Positions 26,936 through 36,750 of a stretch of 64,000 bases of DNA are shown piece after piece (the stretch's first letter is position 1; each line of letters starts with the position of its first letter). The DNA lies in NCBI GenBank assembly GCA_023423995.1, contig JAFAEL010000225.1, positions 4,286-68,285 on the forward strand. The letters are read 5' to 3'. The stretch comes from Pseudomonadota bacterium (GTDB lineage Bacteria > Pseudomonadota > Alphaproteobacteria > Rhizobiales > Beijerinckiaceae). The notes beneath the pieces are model-generated. The model was not told the origin of the DNA and did no database searches. It was given only the letters and a program-made list of their open reading frames with translations. The translations under genes and the position numbers were made by a program.

Positions 26936-27934
26936 TCACTCGGCCAGGAACTGCAACACCGTCTCGTTGAACCGGGGTCCGGCATCGAGGTGGACCATGT
27001 GGCCCGCCTCCTCGAACACCACCGCGCGCCCCTTCGGCATCCTGCCGGCGAGCGCCTCGGCGAGCTTGGCGTTCTCGCCCATCTTCGGACGCAACTCCGG
27101 GGGCGCGAAGGGGCGCCCCGGCGCATTGTGGTCGCGGGCACCCATGACGAACAGCGTCGGCTGCGTGACGAGCGGGATCTCGTGGGCCACGGGCTCGCGA
27201 TAGATCATCTGGTAGGAGTTCACGAATGAGCGCAGCCAGCGCTCATATTCCCCGGAGCCCTTGATGCGCTCGCGCAGCTCCACGTACGGGTCCGCGTCCT
27301 CGGGACGCGTCAGCGCGTAGTTCGAGACGAGCTGGCGCTTGTAGGCCTCCGCCGAGAGGCCGCGTTCCTGCTCGAGCAGCCGCCGGGTCTCCACGGGCGG
27401 CACATAGAGCCGGTAATCCTCCAACCCGATCGGCGCCTGCAGCACGAGGCGCGCAACCTTGCCGGGATAGGCCCGGGCGAGGCGCACGGCCAGCATGCCG
27501 CCCATCGAGTGCGCGACGACATCCGCCTGGGGGATGTTCAACCGGTCGAGAAGCGCAGCCGTCCAGCGGCCGAGATCGTCGAATGACGTGGCCTGAATCG
27601 GCTTTGACGACTTGCCGAAGCCGATCTGGTCCGGGATCACGACCCGGTAGCCCGCCCCGGCCAGCGCTTTCGCGACCGGCTCCCAATAGCTCGCCGGAAA
27701 GTTGCGCCCGTGCAGGAGGACGACCGCCCGGCCATTCGCAGCCCCGCTCGGCGGCACGTCCATATAGGCCATGCGCAGCGCCTCGCCGTTCAGCGTCACG
27801 GGCATGTAGGCCACGGGGTACGGGTACGCGAAGCCTTCGAGCGCGATGCCGATCGGCTCGGGCGTCTCGGCCGCGCGGATCGGCGCAGCGGCAGCGAGGA
27901 GGATCGCGAAGGCAAGCGCGGCACGACTCGGCAT
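26936..27934 (-). CDS. Exported alpha/beta hydrolase
   Basis: The protein has 332 residues with signal peptide [21 protein letters not shown]. The oxyanion loop [14 protein letters not shown], nucleophile elbow AHSMGG, and final His in [10 protein letters not shown] define a Ser-Asp-His hydrolase of the haloalkane dehalogenase/epoxide hydrolase-like group. Its stop is 3 bases from the fabI stop (convergent). Substrate unknown; any link to lipid metabolism rests only on position. Confidence 0.85.
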   Translation of the reverse strand: MPSRAALAFAILLAAAAPIRAAETPEPIGIALEGFAYPYPVAYMPVTLNGEALRMAYMDVPPSGAANGRAVVLLHGRNFPASYWEPVAKALAGAGYRVVIPDQIGFGKSSKPIQATSFDDLGRWTAALLDRLNIPQADVVAHSMGGMLAVRLARAYPGKVARLVLQAPIGLEDYRLYVPPVETRRLLEQERGLSAEAYKRQLVSNYALTRPEDADPYVELRERIKGSGEYERWLRSFVNSYQMIYREPVAHEIPLVTQPTLFVMGARDHNAPGRPFAPPELRPKMGENAKLAEALAGRMPKGRAVVFEEAGHMVHLDAGPRFNETVLQFLAE

Positions 27935-28069
27935 GTGATCTCCGACAGGACAGGCGGGGCAAGCGACGAACGGCGGCAGCAGCGCTCCCGTTCCCCACAG
28001 GTCGTCGCACTTGCAAGGAGGGCCCGGCTTCCCCTAAAGGCCGCGCCTTATCGAGGCGCGCGGTCCAGG

Positions 28070-29107
28070 ATGTCGGCTTTCAAGGAATTGGTGTTCTCCG
28101 GCGTTCAGCCGACCGGAAATCTGCACCTCGGAAACTATCTCGGCGCGGTCCGGCGCTTCGTCGCCCTGCAGGAGCAGTACGACTGCATCTACTGCGTCGT
28201 CGACATGCACGCGATCACGGCCGAACTCTACCAGCCCGAGCTGAAGAGCCAGATCCGCGAGGTCACGGCAGCCTTCCTGGCGGCCGGGATCGACCCGAAG
28301 AAGCAGATCGTCTTCAACCAGAGCCAGGTCTCGGGTCACGCGGAGCTGGCCTGGATCTTCAACTGCGTCGCCCGGATCGGCTGGATGAACCGCATGACGC
28401 AGTTCAAGGAGAAGGCCGGCAAGGACCGCGAGAACGCCTCCCTCGGGCTCTATGCCTACCCATCCCTGATGGCAGCCGACATTCTGCTCTATCGCGCGAC
28501 CCACGTGCCGGTCGGCGAGGACCAGAAGCAGCACCTCGAACTGACCCGCGACGTCGCGCAGAAGTTCAACAACGACTTCGCGGCTCCCATTGCGGAGCGC
28601 GGGCATGGCGAGGCCTTCTTCCCGCTGACGGAACCGCTCATCGGCGGGCCGGCGGCCCGCGTGATGTCGCTCCGCGACGGATCGAAGAAGATGTCGAAGT
28701 CGGATCCCTCCGATTTCTCGCGCATCAACCTGACCGACGATGCCGATGCCATCGCCCAGAAGATCCGCAAGGCGAAGACCGATCCCGAGCCGCTACCGTC
28801 CGAGGAGGCGGGCCTCGCCGGCCGGCCTGAGGCGGAAAACCTCGTCGGGATCTACGCCGCCCTCTCGGACCGCACCAAGGCGGAGGTGCTGAGCGAGTTC
28901 GGCAATGCCCAGTTCTCGGCCTTCAAGTCGGCGCTCGTCGACCTCTCGGTCGACAAGCTCGGTCCGATCGGCTCCGAGATGAAGCGCCTGAAGGACGACG
29001 CCGCCTACATCGATTCGGTGCTGAAGGACGGCTCCGATCGCGCCCGTGCCATCGCGGACAAAACGATGGATGCCGTGAAGGATATCGTCGGCTTCGTGCG
29101 GGGGTGA
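28070..29107 (+). CDS. trpS: Tryptophanyl-tRNA synthetase
   Basis: The protein has 345 residues. The start [11 protein letters not shown] at ATG 28070 follows a CCAGGA site; the frame is open to 27710 only by composition. Class I signatures are TGNLHLGN (HIGH-like, residues 15-22) and KKMSKS (about 205). The enzyme charges tRNA-Trp. It begins the long run of housekeeping genes on the + strand. Confidence 0.96.
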   Translation: MSAFKELVFSGVQPTGNLHLGNYLGAVRRFVALQEQYDCIYCVVDMHAITAELYQPELKSQIREVTAAFLAAGIDPKKQIVFNQSQVSGHAELAWIFNCVARIGWMNRMTQFKEKAGKDRENASLGLYAYPSLMAADILLYRATHVPVGEDQKQHLELTRDVAQKFNNDFAAPIAERGHGEAFFPLTEPLIGGPAARVMSLRDGSKKMSKSDPSDFSRINLTDDADAIAQKIRKAKTDPEPLPSEEAGLAGRPEAENLVGIYAALSDRTKAEVLSEFGNAQFSAFKSALVDLSVDKLGPIGSEMKRLKDDAAYIDSVLKDGSDRARAIADKTMDAVKDIVGFVRG

Positions 29108-29134
29108 CGGCCGGCCCGACTTGTCGCCCGGCCG
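29108..29134 (+). terminator. GC-rich hairpin after trpS
   Basis: CGGCCGG...CGAC TT GTCG...CCGGCCG (29108-29134) folds into a stem directly after the trpS stop. No T run follows, so it may attenuate rather than fully stop transcription before the usp gene. Confidence 0.4.
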
Positions 29135-29178
29135 CAGCTTCGGCATCTTCCAGCGTCCGGCGGAGCTGACCCGACACA

Positions 29179-29682
29179 ATGATCGGCGCCACGAGGCGAT
29201 CTTACGAGGCGGGCCATCGGCCCAAGTTCCTCGTGGTGATCGATGACACGCCCGAATGCAGTCGGGCCATCCGGTTCGGCGCGCGGCGCTGCGCGCGGAC
29301 CGGCGCCAATCTGGTCATGCTCGCCATCGTCGACCCGCCCGACAATTTCGAGTGGCTCGGCGTCGGCGAAGCGTTGCGGGAGGAGGCCGAGGAGGAAGCC
29401 GGCATCCGGCTGGACGAAGCCGTCAGGACGGCCAAGGAGGCTTCCCCCGGGCTTGAGCCGGAGCGGGTGATCAAGCTCGCCGACAAGGACGAGGCCATCC
29501 GCCAGCTCATCGAGGAGGACCAGGACATCTCCTTCCTGGTTCTCGCATCAGGCGTCGGAAGCTCAGGGCCGGGTCCGCTGGTTTCCATGATCGCGGGTCG
29601 CATGTCGGGGACGTTCCCGGTGCCGATCGTGATCGTGCCGGGCGATCTCGCGGACGAGGCGATCGACGCGCTCGCGGGGTGA
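29179..29682 (+). CDS. Universal stress protein (UspA family)
   Basis: The protein has 167 residues. The UspA fold begins FLVVIDDTPECSRAIRFGARRCARTGANLVMLAIV; the C-terminal half carries a nucleotide-loop-like stretch (ASGVGSSGPGPLVSMIAGRMSGTFPVPIVIVPG). Asp in VIDDT and the G-rich loop are consistent with ATP binding. It sits between trpS and nfuA, an arrangement common in the order. Role in stress survival is inferred from the family. Confidence 0.88.
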   Translation: MIGATRRSYEAGHRPKFLVVIDDTPECSRAIRFGARRCARTGANLVMLAIVDPPDNFEWLGVGEALREEAEEEAGIRLDEAVRTAKEASPGLEPERVIKLADKDEAIRQLIEEDQDISFLVLASGVGSSGPGPLVSMIAGRMSGTFPVPIVIVPGDLADEAIDALAG

Positions 29683-29778
29683 CGGCGGTGCATTGCGGCC
29701 CTGCCTGCGAAGATCCACATCTCGGCCAGCGATGTGCTAGAGAGCGGGCAACCGCACGAAATCCGATCCGAGGCGACG

Positions 29779-30345
29779 ATGTTCATCCAGACCGAGGCGA
29801 CGCCGAATCCGGCGACCCTTAAGTTCCTCCCGGGCCGCGTGGTGATGCCCGAAGGCACCTTCGATGCGCAGGACGAGGCCAGTGCTGCGGCGTCCCCGCT
29901 GGCTGCGCGCCTGATATCCATGCCCGAGATCTCGGGCGTCTATCTCGGCCACGACTTCATCAGCGTCACCAAGCGCGAAGGCGAGTGGCAGCACCTGAAG
30001 CCGGCCGTGCTCGGCGCCATCATGGAGCACTTCCTGTCGGGCGCCCCGACCGTGACGGCAGGGGCGCTCCTCGGGGAGGATCCGGACGAGGAGTTCTTCG
30101 ACCCGGCCGATGCCGAGACGGTCGAGAACATCAAGGAGCTCATCGAGACGCGCGTCCGTCCGGCGGTGGCTGGGGACGGCGGCGACATCACGTTCCGCGG
30201 CTACAAGGACGGCGTCGTCTATCTCAACATGCGCGGCGCCTGCTCCGGATGCCCGTCCTCGACGGCCACCCTCAAGCACGGCATCCAGAACCTGCTCCGG
30301 CATTTCCTCCCGGAAATCCGTGAGGTCGAGGCGGTCCAGGCCTGA
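29779..30345 (+). CDS. NfuA/NifU-like Fe-S cluster carrier
   Basis: The protein has 188 residues from ATG 29779. An N-terminal Nfu_N domain (MFIQTEATPNPATLKFLPG) is followed by a C-terminal NifU domain with CxxC at C155 and C158 (GACSGCPSS). Such carriers pass [4Fe-4S] clusters to client enzymes; MiaB, encoded about 2.4 kb downstream, is a plausible client. The in-frame extension to 29734 is rejected because the family N-terminus begins at MFIQTE. Confidence 0.93.
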   Translation: MFIQTEATPNPATLKFLPGRVVMPEGTFDAQDEASAAASPLAARLISMPEISGVYLGHDFISVTKREGEWQHLKPAVLGAIMEHFLSGAPTVTAGALLGEDPDEEFFDPADAETVENIKELIETRVRPAVAGDGGDITFRGYKDGVVYLNMRGACSGCPSSTATLKHGIQNLLRHFLPEIREVEAVQA

Positions 30346-30355
30346 CGTTTCAAGA

Positions 30356-31039
30356 GTGCGCATTCTCGCAATCGATACCGCCCTCGGCCAGTGCGCCGTG
30401 GGCGTTCTGGACAGGGGCGCGGTCGCGCCGCTTGCCTCCGAGACCATCGCCATGGAGCGCGGCCATGCGGAGGCGCTCCTCCCCATGCTCGATCGCGTGA
30501 TGTCGCGCGTTGAGGGTGGGTTTCCCACCCTCAACAAGGTGGCCGTCACCGTCGGGCCAGGCAGCTTCACGGGGCTCAGGATCGGGATCTCGGCGGCCCG
30601 TGCTGTCGGGCTCGCGTCAGGCATTCCGGTCGTCGGGGTGACGACGCTCTCGGCCCTGATGGCGCCGCTGATCGCCTATCCGCGATCGCGGCTCGTCGTG
30701 GCCGCGATCGATGCGCGCGGCGGGCGGGTCTATGCTCAGGCGATCGCCCCGAACGGGCGGACCATCATCCCGCCCTCGATCCTGACCGTGCGCGAGATCG
30801 TCCGCTCGCTGGGCTCCAGCGGCGTTCTTCTCGTGGGATCCGGTGCGTCCCCCATTGCGGCCGAGGCCTGGGCGGTGGGCCTGGATGTCCGCGTGCACGA
30901 CGCGCCCCCGGTGCCGGAGATCGCCTGGGTGGCGCGCCTCGGCGCCGTTGCCCGTCCGGAACACGCGATGGCGAAGCCGCTCTACCTCGCCCCGCCCGAT
31001 GCGCGTCCACAGGACGGGGCGCGGCTTCCGCACCAGTGA
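30356..31039 (+). CDS. tsaB: TsaB (YeaZ), partner for tRNA t6A synthesis
   Basis: The protein has 227 residues from GTG 30356 (VRILAIDTALGQCAVGV). The conserved TVGPGSFTGLRIGISAA motif identifies TsaB, the scaffold that activates TsaD in threonylcarbamoyl-adenosine tRNA modification. Upstream in-frame sequence belongs to nfuA in another frame. The stop overlaps the rimI start (GTGA), a linkage known in many bacteria. A perfect 12-bp inverted repeat lies inside the gene (30509-30535), encoding SRVEGGFPTLNK. Confidence 0.92.
   Translation: MRILAIDTALGQCAVGVLDRGAVAPLASETIAMERGHAEALLPMLDRVMSRVEGGFPTLNKVAVTVGPGSFTGLRIGISAARAVGLASGIPVVGVTTLSALMAPLIAYPRSRLVVAAIDARGGRVYAQAIAPNGRTIIPPSILTVREIVRSLGSSGVLLVGSGASPIAAEAWAVGLDVRVHDAPPVPEIAWVARLGAVARPEHAMAKPLYLAPPDARPQDGARLPHQ
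30509..30535 (+). repeat. Perfect 12-bp inverted repeat inside tsaB
   Basis: GTTGAGGGTGGG (30509-30520), loop TTT, CCCACCCTCAAC (30524-30535). The repeat is flawless and lies in the coding frame. It is unusually strong for a coding region and could pause ribosomes, attenuate transcription or mark a small inserted element. Confidence 0.9.
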
Positions 31040-31551
31040 GCCTCTTCGACCGTCTGGGCCTGGCGCGCCATCCGGCGCGCATCGCCCCGGTCGCGGCGCA
31101 TCACGCCGAGCGCCTTGCCGCCATCCATGCCTCGGCCTTCGCCCGGCCTTGGGCGCCGGAGGAATTCGAGGCATTTCTGCTGGAGAAGGGGATCCGCATC
31201 GACGGCTTGTTTCTTGGCCGTGACACCCAGCCCTCCGGCTTCGTGCTGTCTCGCGCGACCCTCGACGAGGCCGAGATACTCAGCCTCGCGCTCGCCCGCC
31301 CGGCCCGAGGCCGCGGGGACGCGCGGCGGCTGATGCTGCAGCACCTGCAGACGCTGGCGCATGCCGGCGTCAGGATCGTCCACCTCGAGGTCGAGGAGGG
31401 GAACGCCCCCGCACTCGCCCTGTACCGTCGCCTGGGCTTCGAGACCGTCGGCCACCGCCCTGGATATTACGCTCGGCCGGATGGCACCCGGGCGGCCGCC
31501 GTGTCCATGTCGCTGCGGCTTGGATCGCCGGAACCCGACGCCGCCGCATGA
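31036..31551 (+). CDS. rimI: RimI-type protein N-alanine acetyltransferase
   Basis: The protein has 171 residues from GTG 31036, overlapping tsaB. It is a GNAT fold with acetyl-CoA loop ARPARGRGDARRLM and motif NAPALALYRRLGFETVG...YYA; the RRLGF..VG..PGYY pattern is that of RimI, which acetylates ribosomal protein S18. The tsaB-rimI pairing strengthens the call. Its stop overlaps the acyltransferase start (ATGA). Confidence 0.85.
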   Translation: MSLFDRLGLARHPARIAPVAAHHAERLAAIHASAFARPWAPEEFEAFLLEKGIRIDGLFLGRDTQPSGFVLSRATLDEAEILSLALARPARGRGDARRLMLQHLQTLAHAGVRIVHLEVEEGNAPALALYRRLGFETVGHRPGYYARPDGTRAAAVSMSLRLGSPEPDAAA

Positions 31552-32387
31552 CCTCGGTCGGCATCGCGGCTCGGATCGGCGTGCTGGCGGCGCTCTTCGC
31601 CGTGCTCGCGCCGGTGCAACTCGTCGCGAGCCGGCGGGGCGCTCGAATCGCGCACCGGATACCGGTGATGTTTCACCGCCTCTTTCTTCGGCTGTTCGCG
31701 GTCCGGGTCAGGGTCGAGGGTACTCCCCCGAGCACGGGCCACCCGGTGCTGGTCCTCGCCAACCACGTCTCGTGGCTGGACATCCCCGTGATGGGCAGCC
31801 TCGTCCCGCTCTCCTTCGTGGCCAAGCAGGAGATCGCGAGTTGGCCTGTTTTCGGCTTCTGCGCCCGTTTGCAGCGCTGCGTCTTTCTCGACCGCACGCG
31901 AAGGTCCGCCACCGCCGAGGTGAACGCCGAGGTGGCCGAGCGCCTCGCTGGCGGCGACGCGATCGTGCTGTTTCCGGAAGGAACGACGGGCGACGGCAAC
32001 CGCCTCCTCCCATTCCGCTCCTCCATCGTGGGCGCCGCGACGGCAGCCCTCGCGGCTTCCACGCACGAGGAGGTCGTGCTCCAGCCGATGTCGCTCTCCT
32101 ATGCTCGCCGGAACGGGCTGCCGGTCACACGGCGCGAGATGCCGGACATCGCCTGGTACGGCGACATGGAGCTGCCGCCTCATTTCCTGGCCTGGGCGCG
32201 AGGTGGCCCGCTGGACGTCGTCGTCTCATGGGGACGGCCGATCCCGTTCGGGCGCGAGACAGACCGGAAACGTGCGACCATCCAGGCGGAGACGGAGGTG
32301 CGGCGGGCGCTGAACGCCGCTTCGCAGCGGAGCGGCACGACGCCCAATGTGCTCGCCCGCACTCAAGAGGGGCCACAGCAGGCCTAG
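31548..32387 (+). CDS. 1-acyl-sn-glycerol-3-phosphate acyltransferase (PlsC family)
   Basis: The protein has 279 residues. An N-terminal membrane segment (about 8-28) precedes the HX4D catalytic motif NHVSWLD (H73, D78) and the substrate-binding FPEGTTGDGNRLLPF block. Members acylate lysophosphatidic acid or, in some rhizobial relatives, ornithine lipid precursors; this gene's place between rimI and miaB is the usual place of PlsC in Hyphomicrobiales. OlsA is a possible alternative but no olsB is present. Confidence 0.88.
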   Translation: MTSVGIAARIGVLAALFAVLAPVQLVASRRGARIAHRIPVMFHRLFLRLFAVRVRVEGTPPSTGHPVLVLANHVSWLDIPVMGSLVPLSFVAKQEIASWPVFGFCARLQRCVFLDRTRRSATAEVNAEVAERLAGGDAIVLFPEGTTGDGNRLLPFRSSIVGAATAALAASTHEEVVLQPMSLSYARRNGLPVTRREMPDIAWYGDMELPPHFLAWARGGPLDVVVSWGRPIPFGRETDRKRATIQAETEVRRALNAASQRSGTTPNVLARTQEGPQQA

Positions 32388-32409
32388 ACATGTCCCGGAG
32401 GAATTCGGG

Positions 32410-32688
32410 ATGCACAATCCACGACAACATTCAGAGCCTGACCGCTTCCCCCAGGATGGGGCGGAACCGGCCACCGGCGCGCAGAGTAGAGGGGCTGGCT
32501 GGATCCCGGAGCTGATCCTGTCCGGCCTCGCCCTGGCTCTTCCGGCTCTCGCCTTCACGGCGGCGGCCCTCGTCTCCTACCCGCCCGCAGCCAAGGCCAT
32601 GGCGCCCGTTGCGGTCGGGCTCTGCCTGGTCGGGCTTGGCCTCGTCCTGATCGGGATCGTGGCGCGGCGGCGCCTCGGACGGCCATAG
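32410..32688 (+). CDS. Small two-helix membrane protein, unknown function
   Basis: The protein has 92 residues from ATG 32410 with a strong GGAGG site. A hydrophilic N-terminal 35 residues is followed by two hydrophobic segments (ELILSGLALALPALAFTAAA and APVAVGLCLVGLGLVLIGIVA) ending in RRRLGRP. No family recognised. Position between plsC and miaB, same strand, suggests it is expressed from the operon. Confidence 0.6.
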   Translation: MHNPRQHSEPDRFPQDGAEPATGAQSRGAGWIPELILSGLALALPALAFTAAALVSYPPAAKAMAPVAVGLCLVGLGLVLIGIVARRRLGRP

Positions 32689-32776
32689 GACACTCGGCCC
32701 CACGGCTATTCTCTTGCGGCTCCAGACATCCTATTAAGGGCCAGTTCCCTCGCGCGTGTCAGGAAGCCTTGCCGCA

Positions 32777-34153
32777 GTGAAAAAGGCCTACATCAAGTCG
32801 TATGGCTGCCAGATGAACGTCTACGATTCGGGCCGCATGGCCGACGTCGTGGCGGAGCAAGGGTATTCCGAGGCGGCCACCGCCGAGGATGCGGACCTGA
32901 TCATCCTCAATACCTGCCACATCCGCGAGAAGGCCGCCGAGAAGGTCTATTCGGAACTCGGCCGCCTGCGCACGCTCAAGCGCGACCGGGCCGAGGCCGG
33001 CAGTGAGACCACGATCGTGGTGGCCGGCTGCGTCGCGCAGGCAGAGGGACGGGAGATCATCCGGCGCGCCCCGGTGGTGGATGCAGTCGTCGGCCCGGGC
33101 AGCTACCACCGGCTGCCCGATCTCATCGAGCAGGCCCAGGCTCGCCGGAAGGGCGTCGATGCGGAGTTCGATCAGGTCGAAAAATTCGCCGCCCTGCCGC
33201 GGCCGGATGCCTCACGCATCCGGAGCCGGGGCGTTTCCGCCTTCGTGACGGTGCAGGAAGGCTGCGACAAGTTCTGCTCCTTCTGCGTGGTCCCTTACAC
33301 GCGTGGCGGCGAGCTCTCGCGGCCCGCGGAAGCGATCCTGGACGAGGCCCGGGCCGTCCTGGAAGCAGGCGTCCGCGAGATCACGCTGATCGGGCAGAAC
33401 GTGAACGCGTATCACGGCGAAGGTGCGGATGGCCGCACCTGGTCGCTGGGAGAGCTGATCAGGGCGGTTGCCGACCTGCCGGGCGTCGCTCGGATCCGCT
33501 ACACGACAAGCCATCCGCGGGACATGTCCGACGACCTCGTCGCCGCGCACGCAGAGATCCCGGCCCTGATGCCCTACCTGCATCTGCCGGTCCAGGCAGG
33601 CGCGGACCGCGTCCTGAAGGCGATGAACAGGCGTCACACCGCGGACGAGTACCGCCGTCTGATAGACCGCATCCGGGCCGCCCGCCCGGACATCGCCCTC
33701 TCGTCCGACTTCATCGTCGGCTTCCCGGGCGAGACGGATGCGGAGTTCGAGGACACTCTCCGGATTGCGGCCGAGATCGGCTTCGCCTCGTCCTTCTCGT
33801 TCAAGTACAGCCCCCGGCCCGGCACGCCGGCGGCGGATATCGGGGACCAGGTCCCGGAGACGCTGAAGAGCGAGCGGCTGCAGCGGCTTCAGGCCCAGCT
33901 CGAACATGACCGCCAGGCGTTTAACCGCGCGACGGTCGGTCAGGTTCTGGAGGTTCTCGTCGAAAAGGAGGGCCGGCATCCTGGGCAGTTGAACGGGAAG
34001 ACGCCATATCTCCAGCAGGTCCAAGTCACCGGGGCGGCCGCCCAGCCGGGCGAGCTCGTCACCGTCCGGGTGACCGGTACCGCACCGAACAGCCTCTTTG
34101 CCGAAGCTGTCGAGCCGATGCGCGCGGGTTCGCCGCTCGTCGCGGCCGCCTGA
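32777..34153 (+). CDS. miaB: tRNA-2-methylthio-N6-dimethylallyladenosine synthase MiaB
   Basis: The protein has 458 residues from GTG 32777, which has AGGAAG 10 bases upstream; GTG 32756 is an alternative adding 7 residues. The N-terminal UPF0004 cysteines are C11 (YGCQMN), C47 (NTCHIR) and C85 (AGCVAQ). The radical-SAM CxxxCxxC is C163/C167/C170 (GCDKFCSFC). A TRAM domain occupies the C-terminal 70 residues. It uses two [4Fe-4S] clusters to methylthiolate A37 of tRNAs reading UNN codons. Confidence 0.95.
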   Translation: MKKAYIKSYGCQMNVYDSGRMADVVAEQGYSEAATAEDADLIILNTCHIREKAAEKVYSELGRLRTLKRDRAEAGSETTIVVAGCVAQAEGREIIRRAPVVDAVVGPGSYHRLPDLIEQAQARRKGVDAEFDQVEKFAALPRPDASRIRSRGVSAFVTVQEGCDKFCSFCVVPYTRGGELSRPAEAILDEARAVLEAGVREITLIGQNVNAYHGEGADGRTWSLGELIRAVADLPGVARIRYTTSHPRDMSDDLVAAHAEIPALMPYLHLPVQAGADRVLKAMNRRHTADEYRRLIDRIRAARPDIALSSDFIVGFPGETDAEFEDTLRIAAEIGFASSFSFKYSPRPGTPAADIGDQVPETLKSERLQRLQAQLEHDRQAFNRATVGQVLEVLVEKEGRHPGQLNGKTPYLQQVQVTGAAAQPGELVTVRVTGTAPNSLFAEAVEPMRAGSPLVAAA

Positions 34154-34174
34154 CCGGCGCAGGCGTCCCATTTC

Positions 34175-35257
34175 GTGCCGTCCAACGGCAACCAGGGCAG
34201 GGATCGAAGCTTGGAGCGCATCGAACCGACGTTGAACCCGCTTCCGGGCATGACCGAGGATGCGGAGATCGCGCTCACCTTCGACGAGAACCGGCTCGCC
34301 GGCCTCGTCTTCGGACACTACGACCAGAACCTCGCCCATATGGAGAAGCGGCTCGGGGTCGTGCTGAACGCGCTCGGCAACCGCGTGGTGATCAAGGGAC
34401 CGCCGGACTCGGCGTCACGGGCCCGGATCGTTCTCGAGCGGCTCTACGACCGCGTCCGGCGGGAGGGAGCGCTGACGCTGGGCGACGTCGACGGCCTCGT
34501 CCAGGAAAGCGCCCTTCAAGGGAGCCTCTTCCCGGCTGCGGATACCGCCTCGGGCGGGCATCCCGCCTTCGAGCAGATCGCAACCCGCAAGCGCGGGCCG
34601 GTGCGGGCCCGCAACGCCGCGCAGGACGCCTACCTGCGCGCCTTGCGTGAGCACGAGCTCGTTTTCGCGGAGGGGCCGGCCGGGACGGGCAAGACCTGGC
34701 TTGCCGTCGGCCATGCCGTTTCTCTCCTGGAGAGCGGCAAGGCCGACAAGCTCGTCCTGTCGCGTCCCGCCGTCGAGGCCGGAGAGCGCTTGGGCTTCCT
34801 GCCGGGCGACATGCGGGACAAGGTCGATCCCTACCTGCGCCCGATCTACGACGCCCTCTACGACTTCATGGAGACCCGGCATGTCGAGCGGGCGCTCCAG
34901 ACGGGCATCATCGAGGTGGCCCCGCTCGCCTTCATGCGCGGCCGCACGCTGACCAACTCGGTCGTGCTCCTGGACGAGGCGCAGAACACCACGTCCATGC
35001 AGATGAAGATGTTCCTAACGCGCCTCGGCGAGGGATCGCGCATGATCATCAACGGCGACCCGAGCCAGATCGACCTGCCGCCTGGCCAGCGTTCGGGCCT
35101 CGTCGAAGCGGTCCGCATCCTCGAGGGCGTCGAGGGTATCTCCCGCATCGTGTTCAAGGAGGGAGACGTCGTGCGCCACGACCTCGTCCGGCGCATCGTG
35201 TCCGCCTACGATCGGCACTTCACCCGGACCCATGCCCCGGAGGAGCGGCCGCGGTGA
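34175..35257 (+). CDS. PhoH-like ATPase (YbeZ type)
   Basis: The protein has 360 residues. Start choice is uncertain: GTG 34175, TTG 34211 (AGGGA upstream) or ATG 34250; conserved similarity begins near [17 protein letters not shown]. It has Walker A GPAGTGKT and Walker [12 protein letters not shown]. The PhoH/YbeZ family partners YbeY in rRNA processing, and ybeY follows with a GTGA overlap. Confidence 0.9.
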   Translation: MPSNGNQGRDRSLERIEPTLNPLPGMTEDAEIALTFDENRLAGLVFGHYDQNLAHMEKRLGVVLNALGNRVVIKGPPDSASRARIVLERLYDRVRREGALTLGDVDGLVQESALQGSLFPAADTASGGHPAFEQIATRKRGPVRARNAAQDAYLRALREHELVFAEGPAGTGKTWLAVGHAVSLLESGKADKLVLSRPAVEAGERLGFLPGDMRDKVDPYLRPIYDALYDFMETRHVERALQTGIIEVAPLAFMRGRTLTNSVVLLDEAQNTTSMQMKMFLTRLGEGSRMIINGDPSQIDLPPGQRSGLVEAVRILEGVEGISRIVFKEGDVVRHDLVRRIVSAYDRHFTRTHAPEERPR

Positions 35258-35733
35258 TTTCGCTCGATATCGAGATCGAGGCGGGCGACTGGTCCGGGAT
35301 TACCGGGGTCGAGTGGCTCGCAAGGAGAGCCGCGGAGGCGGCACTCGCGGCAGCCGGCCGTCCAGCGGAAGAGGATCTCGAGGCAACGCTTCTCCTTACG
35401 GACGATGCCTCCGTCCAGGAACTCAATCGGCGTTGGAGAGGTCAGGACAAGCCGACCAATGTCCTGTCTTTCCCGGCCGACATGGCCACGCCTCCGGGTG
35501 AGCCGCGGGCACTCGGCGACATCGCGCTTGCCTACGAAACCCTGGCACGGGAAGCGGAGACGGAAGGGAAGAGCCTCCCCAACCACATGGCCCACCTTGT
35601 CGTCCATGGCGTGCTCCACCTGCTCGGGCATGATCACGAAGACGACGCGGAAGCCGAGGACATGGAGCGCGCTGAGATCGCCGCTCTTGCCGCGCTGGGG
35701 ATCGCAGATCCCTATCGCGAGATCTCCGGCTGA
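35254..35733 (+). CDS. ybeY: Endoribonuclease / rRNA maturation factor YbeY
   Basis: The protein has 159 residues from GTG 35254. The zinc site [11 protein letters not shown] (H118, H122, H128) is complete, as is the [13 protein letters not shown] block with its conserved Arg. YbeY acts in 16S rRNA 3' maturation and ribosome quality control, a job linked to the PhoH ATPase encoded just before. Confidence 0.95.
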   Translation: MISLDIEIEAGDWSGITGVEWLARRAAEAALAAAGRPAEEDLEATLLLTDDASVQELNRRWRGQDKPTNVLSFPADMATPPGEPRALGDIALAYETLAREAETEGKSLPNHMAHLVVHGVLHLLGHDHEDDAEAEDMERAEIAALAALGIADPYREISG

Positions 35734-35751
35734 TCGGATACTGACGAAGAC

Positions 35752-36750
35752 ATGAGCGACGAACGCAGGGACGAAAGACCGGGTCCCGATTTCGAGCCGC
35801 GGGAAAGCTGGCTCGAGCGCCTGATGCAGCGGTTCAACCTGCGGCCACGTGAATCGGTCCGCGACGAGTTGGAGGAGGTTCTCGCCGAGGCCACCGAGGA
35901 GGCCGAACTGACCCCGCAGGAGCGGACGCTCCTGACGAACGCGCTCGCCTTCCACAAGGTTCGCGTCGCCGACGTGATGGTGCCGCGCTCTGACATCATG
36001 GCCGTCCCGGCGGCTGCGACCATCGGAGAGATCCTGGCGCAGTTCAGGCTGGCCGGCCATTCGCGCCTGCCGATCTACGGCGCATCGCTCGACGAGCCGG
36101 TCGGCATGATCCACATCCGCGATCTCCTCGACTTCATCGCGGCCCACAGTGAGACCGAGCCGGCCGGCCCGGAAACGGCCCCGAAGGTGGCGAGCCTGGC
36201 GAGCGTCGACCTGTCGATGACGGTCGAGCGGACGCAGCTGACCCGGCCCGTGCTCTTCGTGCCGGGCTCGATGCACGCGATCGACCTCCTGGCCCGCATG
36301 CAGGCCTCCCGGACCCACATGGCGCTCGTGATCGACGAGTATGGGGGGACGGACGGACTCGTCACGATTGAGGACCTGCTCGAAACCGTGGTCGGCGAGA
36401 TCGAGGACGAGCACGACGTCGCGCGGGACCTGATCGTCAGGGACGAGCGCGGCGACTTCGTCGTGGACGCCCGGGCCTCGCTCGACGAGGTCTCCGCGGC
36501 CCTCGGCGCCGACCTGTCGGCCGCCGAAGACGTCGACGACGTGCACACGATCGGCGGGCTGGTCGTGACGCGCGCAGGCAGGGTGCCGCGGCGCGGCGAG
36601 GTGATCTCCGGTCCGGACGGATACGAGTTCGAGGTCCTGGATGCCGACCCGCGCAGGCTGAAGCGGATCCGGATCCGCATGGCCGTTTCCGCGTCGGTCG
36701 GGAACGAACACGAAAGCTGGTCCTCCGACAGTCGCAGCGCTCACGGCTGA
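35752..36750 (+). CDS. CorC/HlyC-type CBS-domain protein
   Basis: The protein has 332 residues. Two CBS domains occupy about 75-200 (MVPRSDIMAVPAAATIGEIL... VMVPR start) and the CorC_HlyC domain lies at about 235-320. The DEYGGTDGLVTIEDLLE motif is diagnostic. There is no membrane domain, so it is the soluble YbeX/CorC form, known beside ybeY and lnt. It has been linked to Mg/Co homeostasis and, more recently, ribosome function. The stop overlaps lnt (TGATG). Confidence 0.92.
   Translation: MSDERRDERPGPDFEPRESWLERLMQRFNLRPRESVRDELEEVLAEATEEAELTPQERTLLTNALAFHKVRVADVMVPRSDIMAVPAAATIGEILAQFRLAGHSRLPIYGASLDEPVGMIHIRDLLDFIAAHSETEPAGPETAPKVASLASVDLSMTVERTQLTRPVLFVPGSMHAIDLLARMQASRTHMALVIDEYGGTDGLVTIEDLLETVVGEIEDEHDVARDLIVRDERGDFVVDARASLDEVSAALGADLSAAEDVDDVHTIGGLVVTRAGRVPRRGEVISGPDGYEFEVLDADPRRLKRIRIRMAVSASVGNEHESWSSDSRSAHG

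Noticed and set aside
27710-28069. 120-residue N-terminal extension of trpS
   Set aside because: The family N-terminus starts at ATG 28070 with a ribosome site; the extension overlaps the divergent hydrolase gene.
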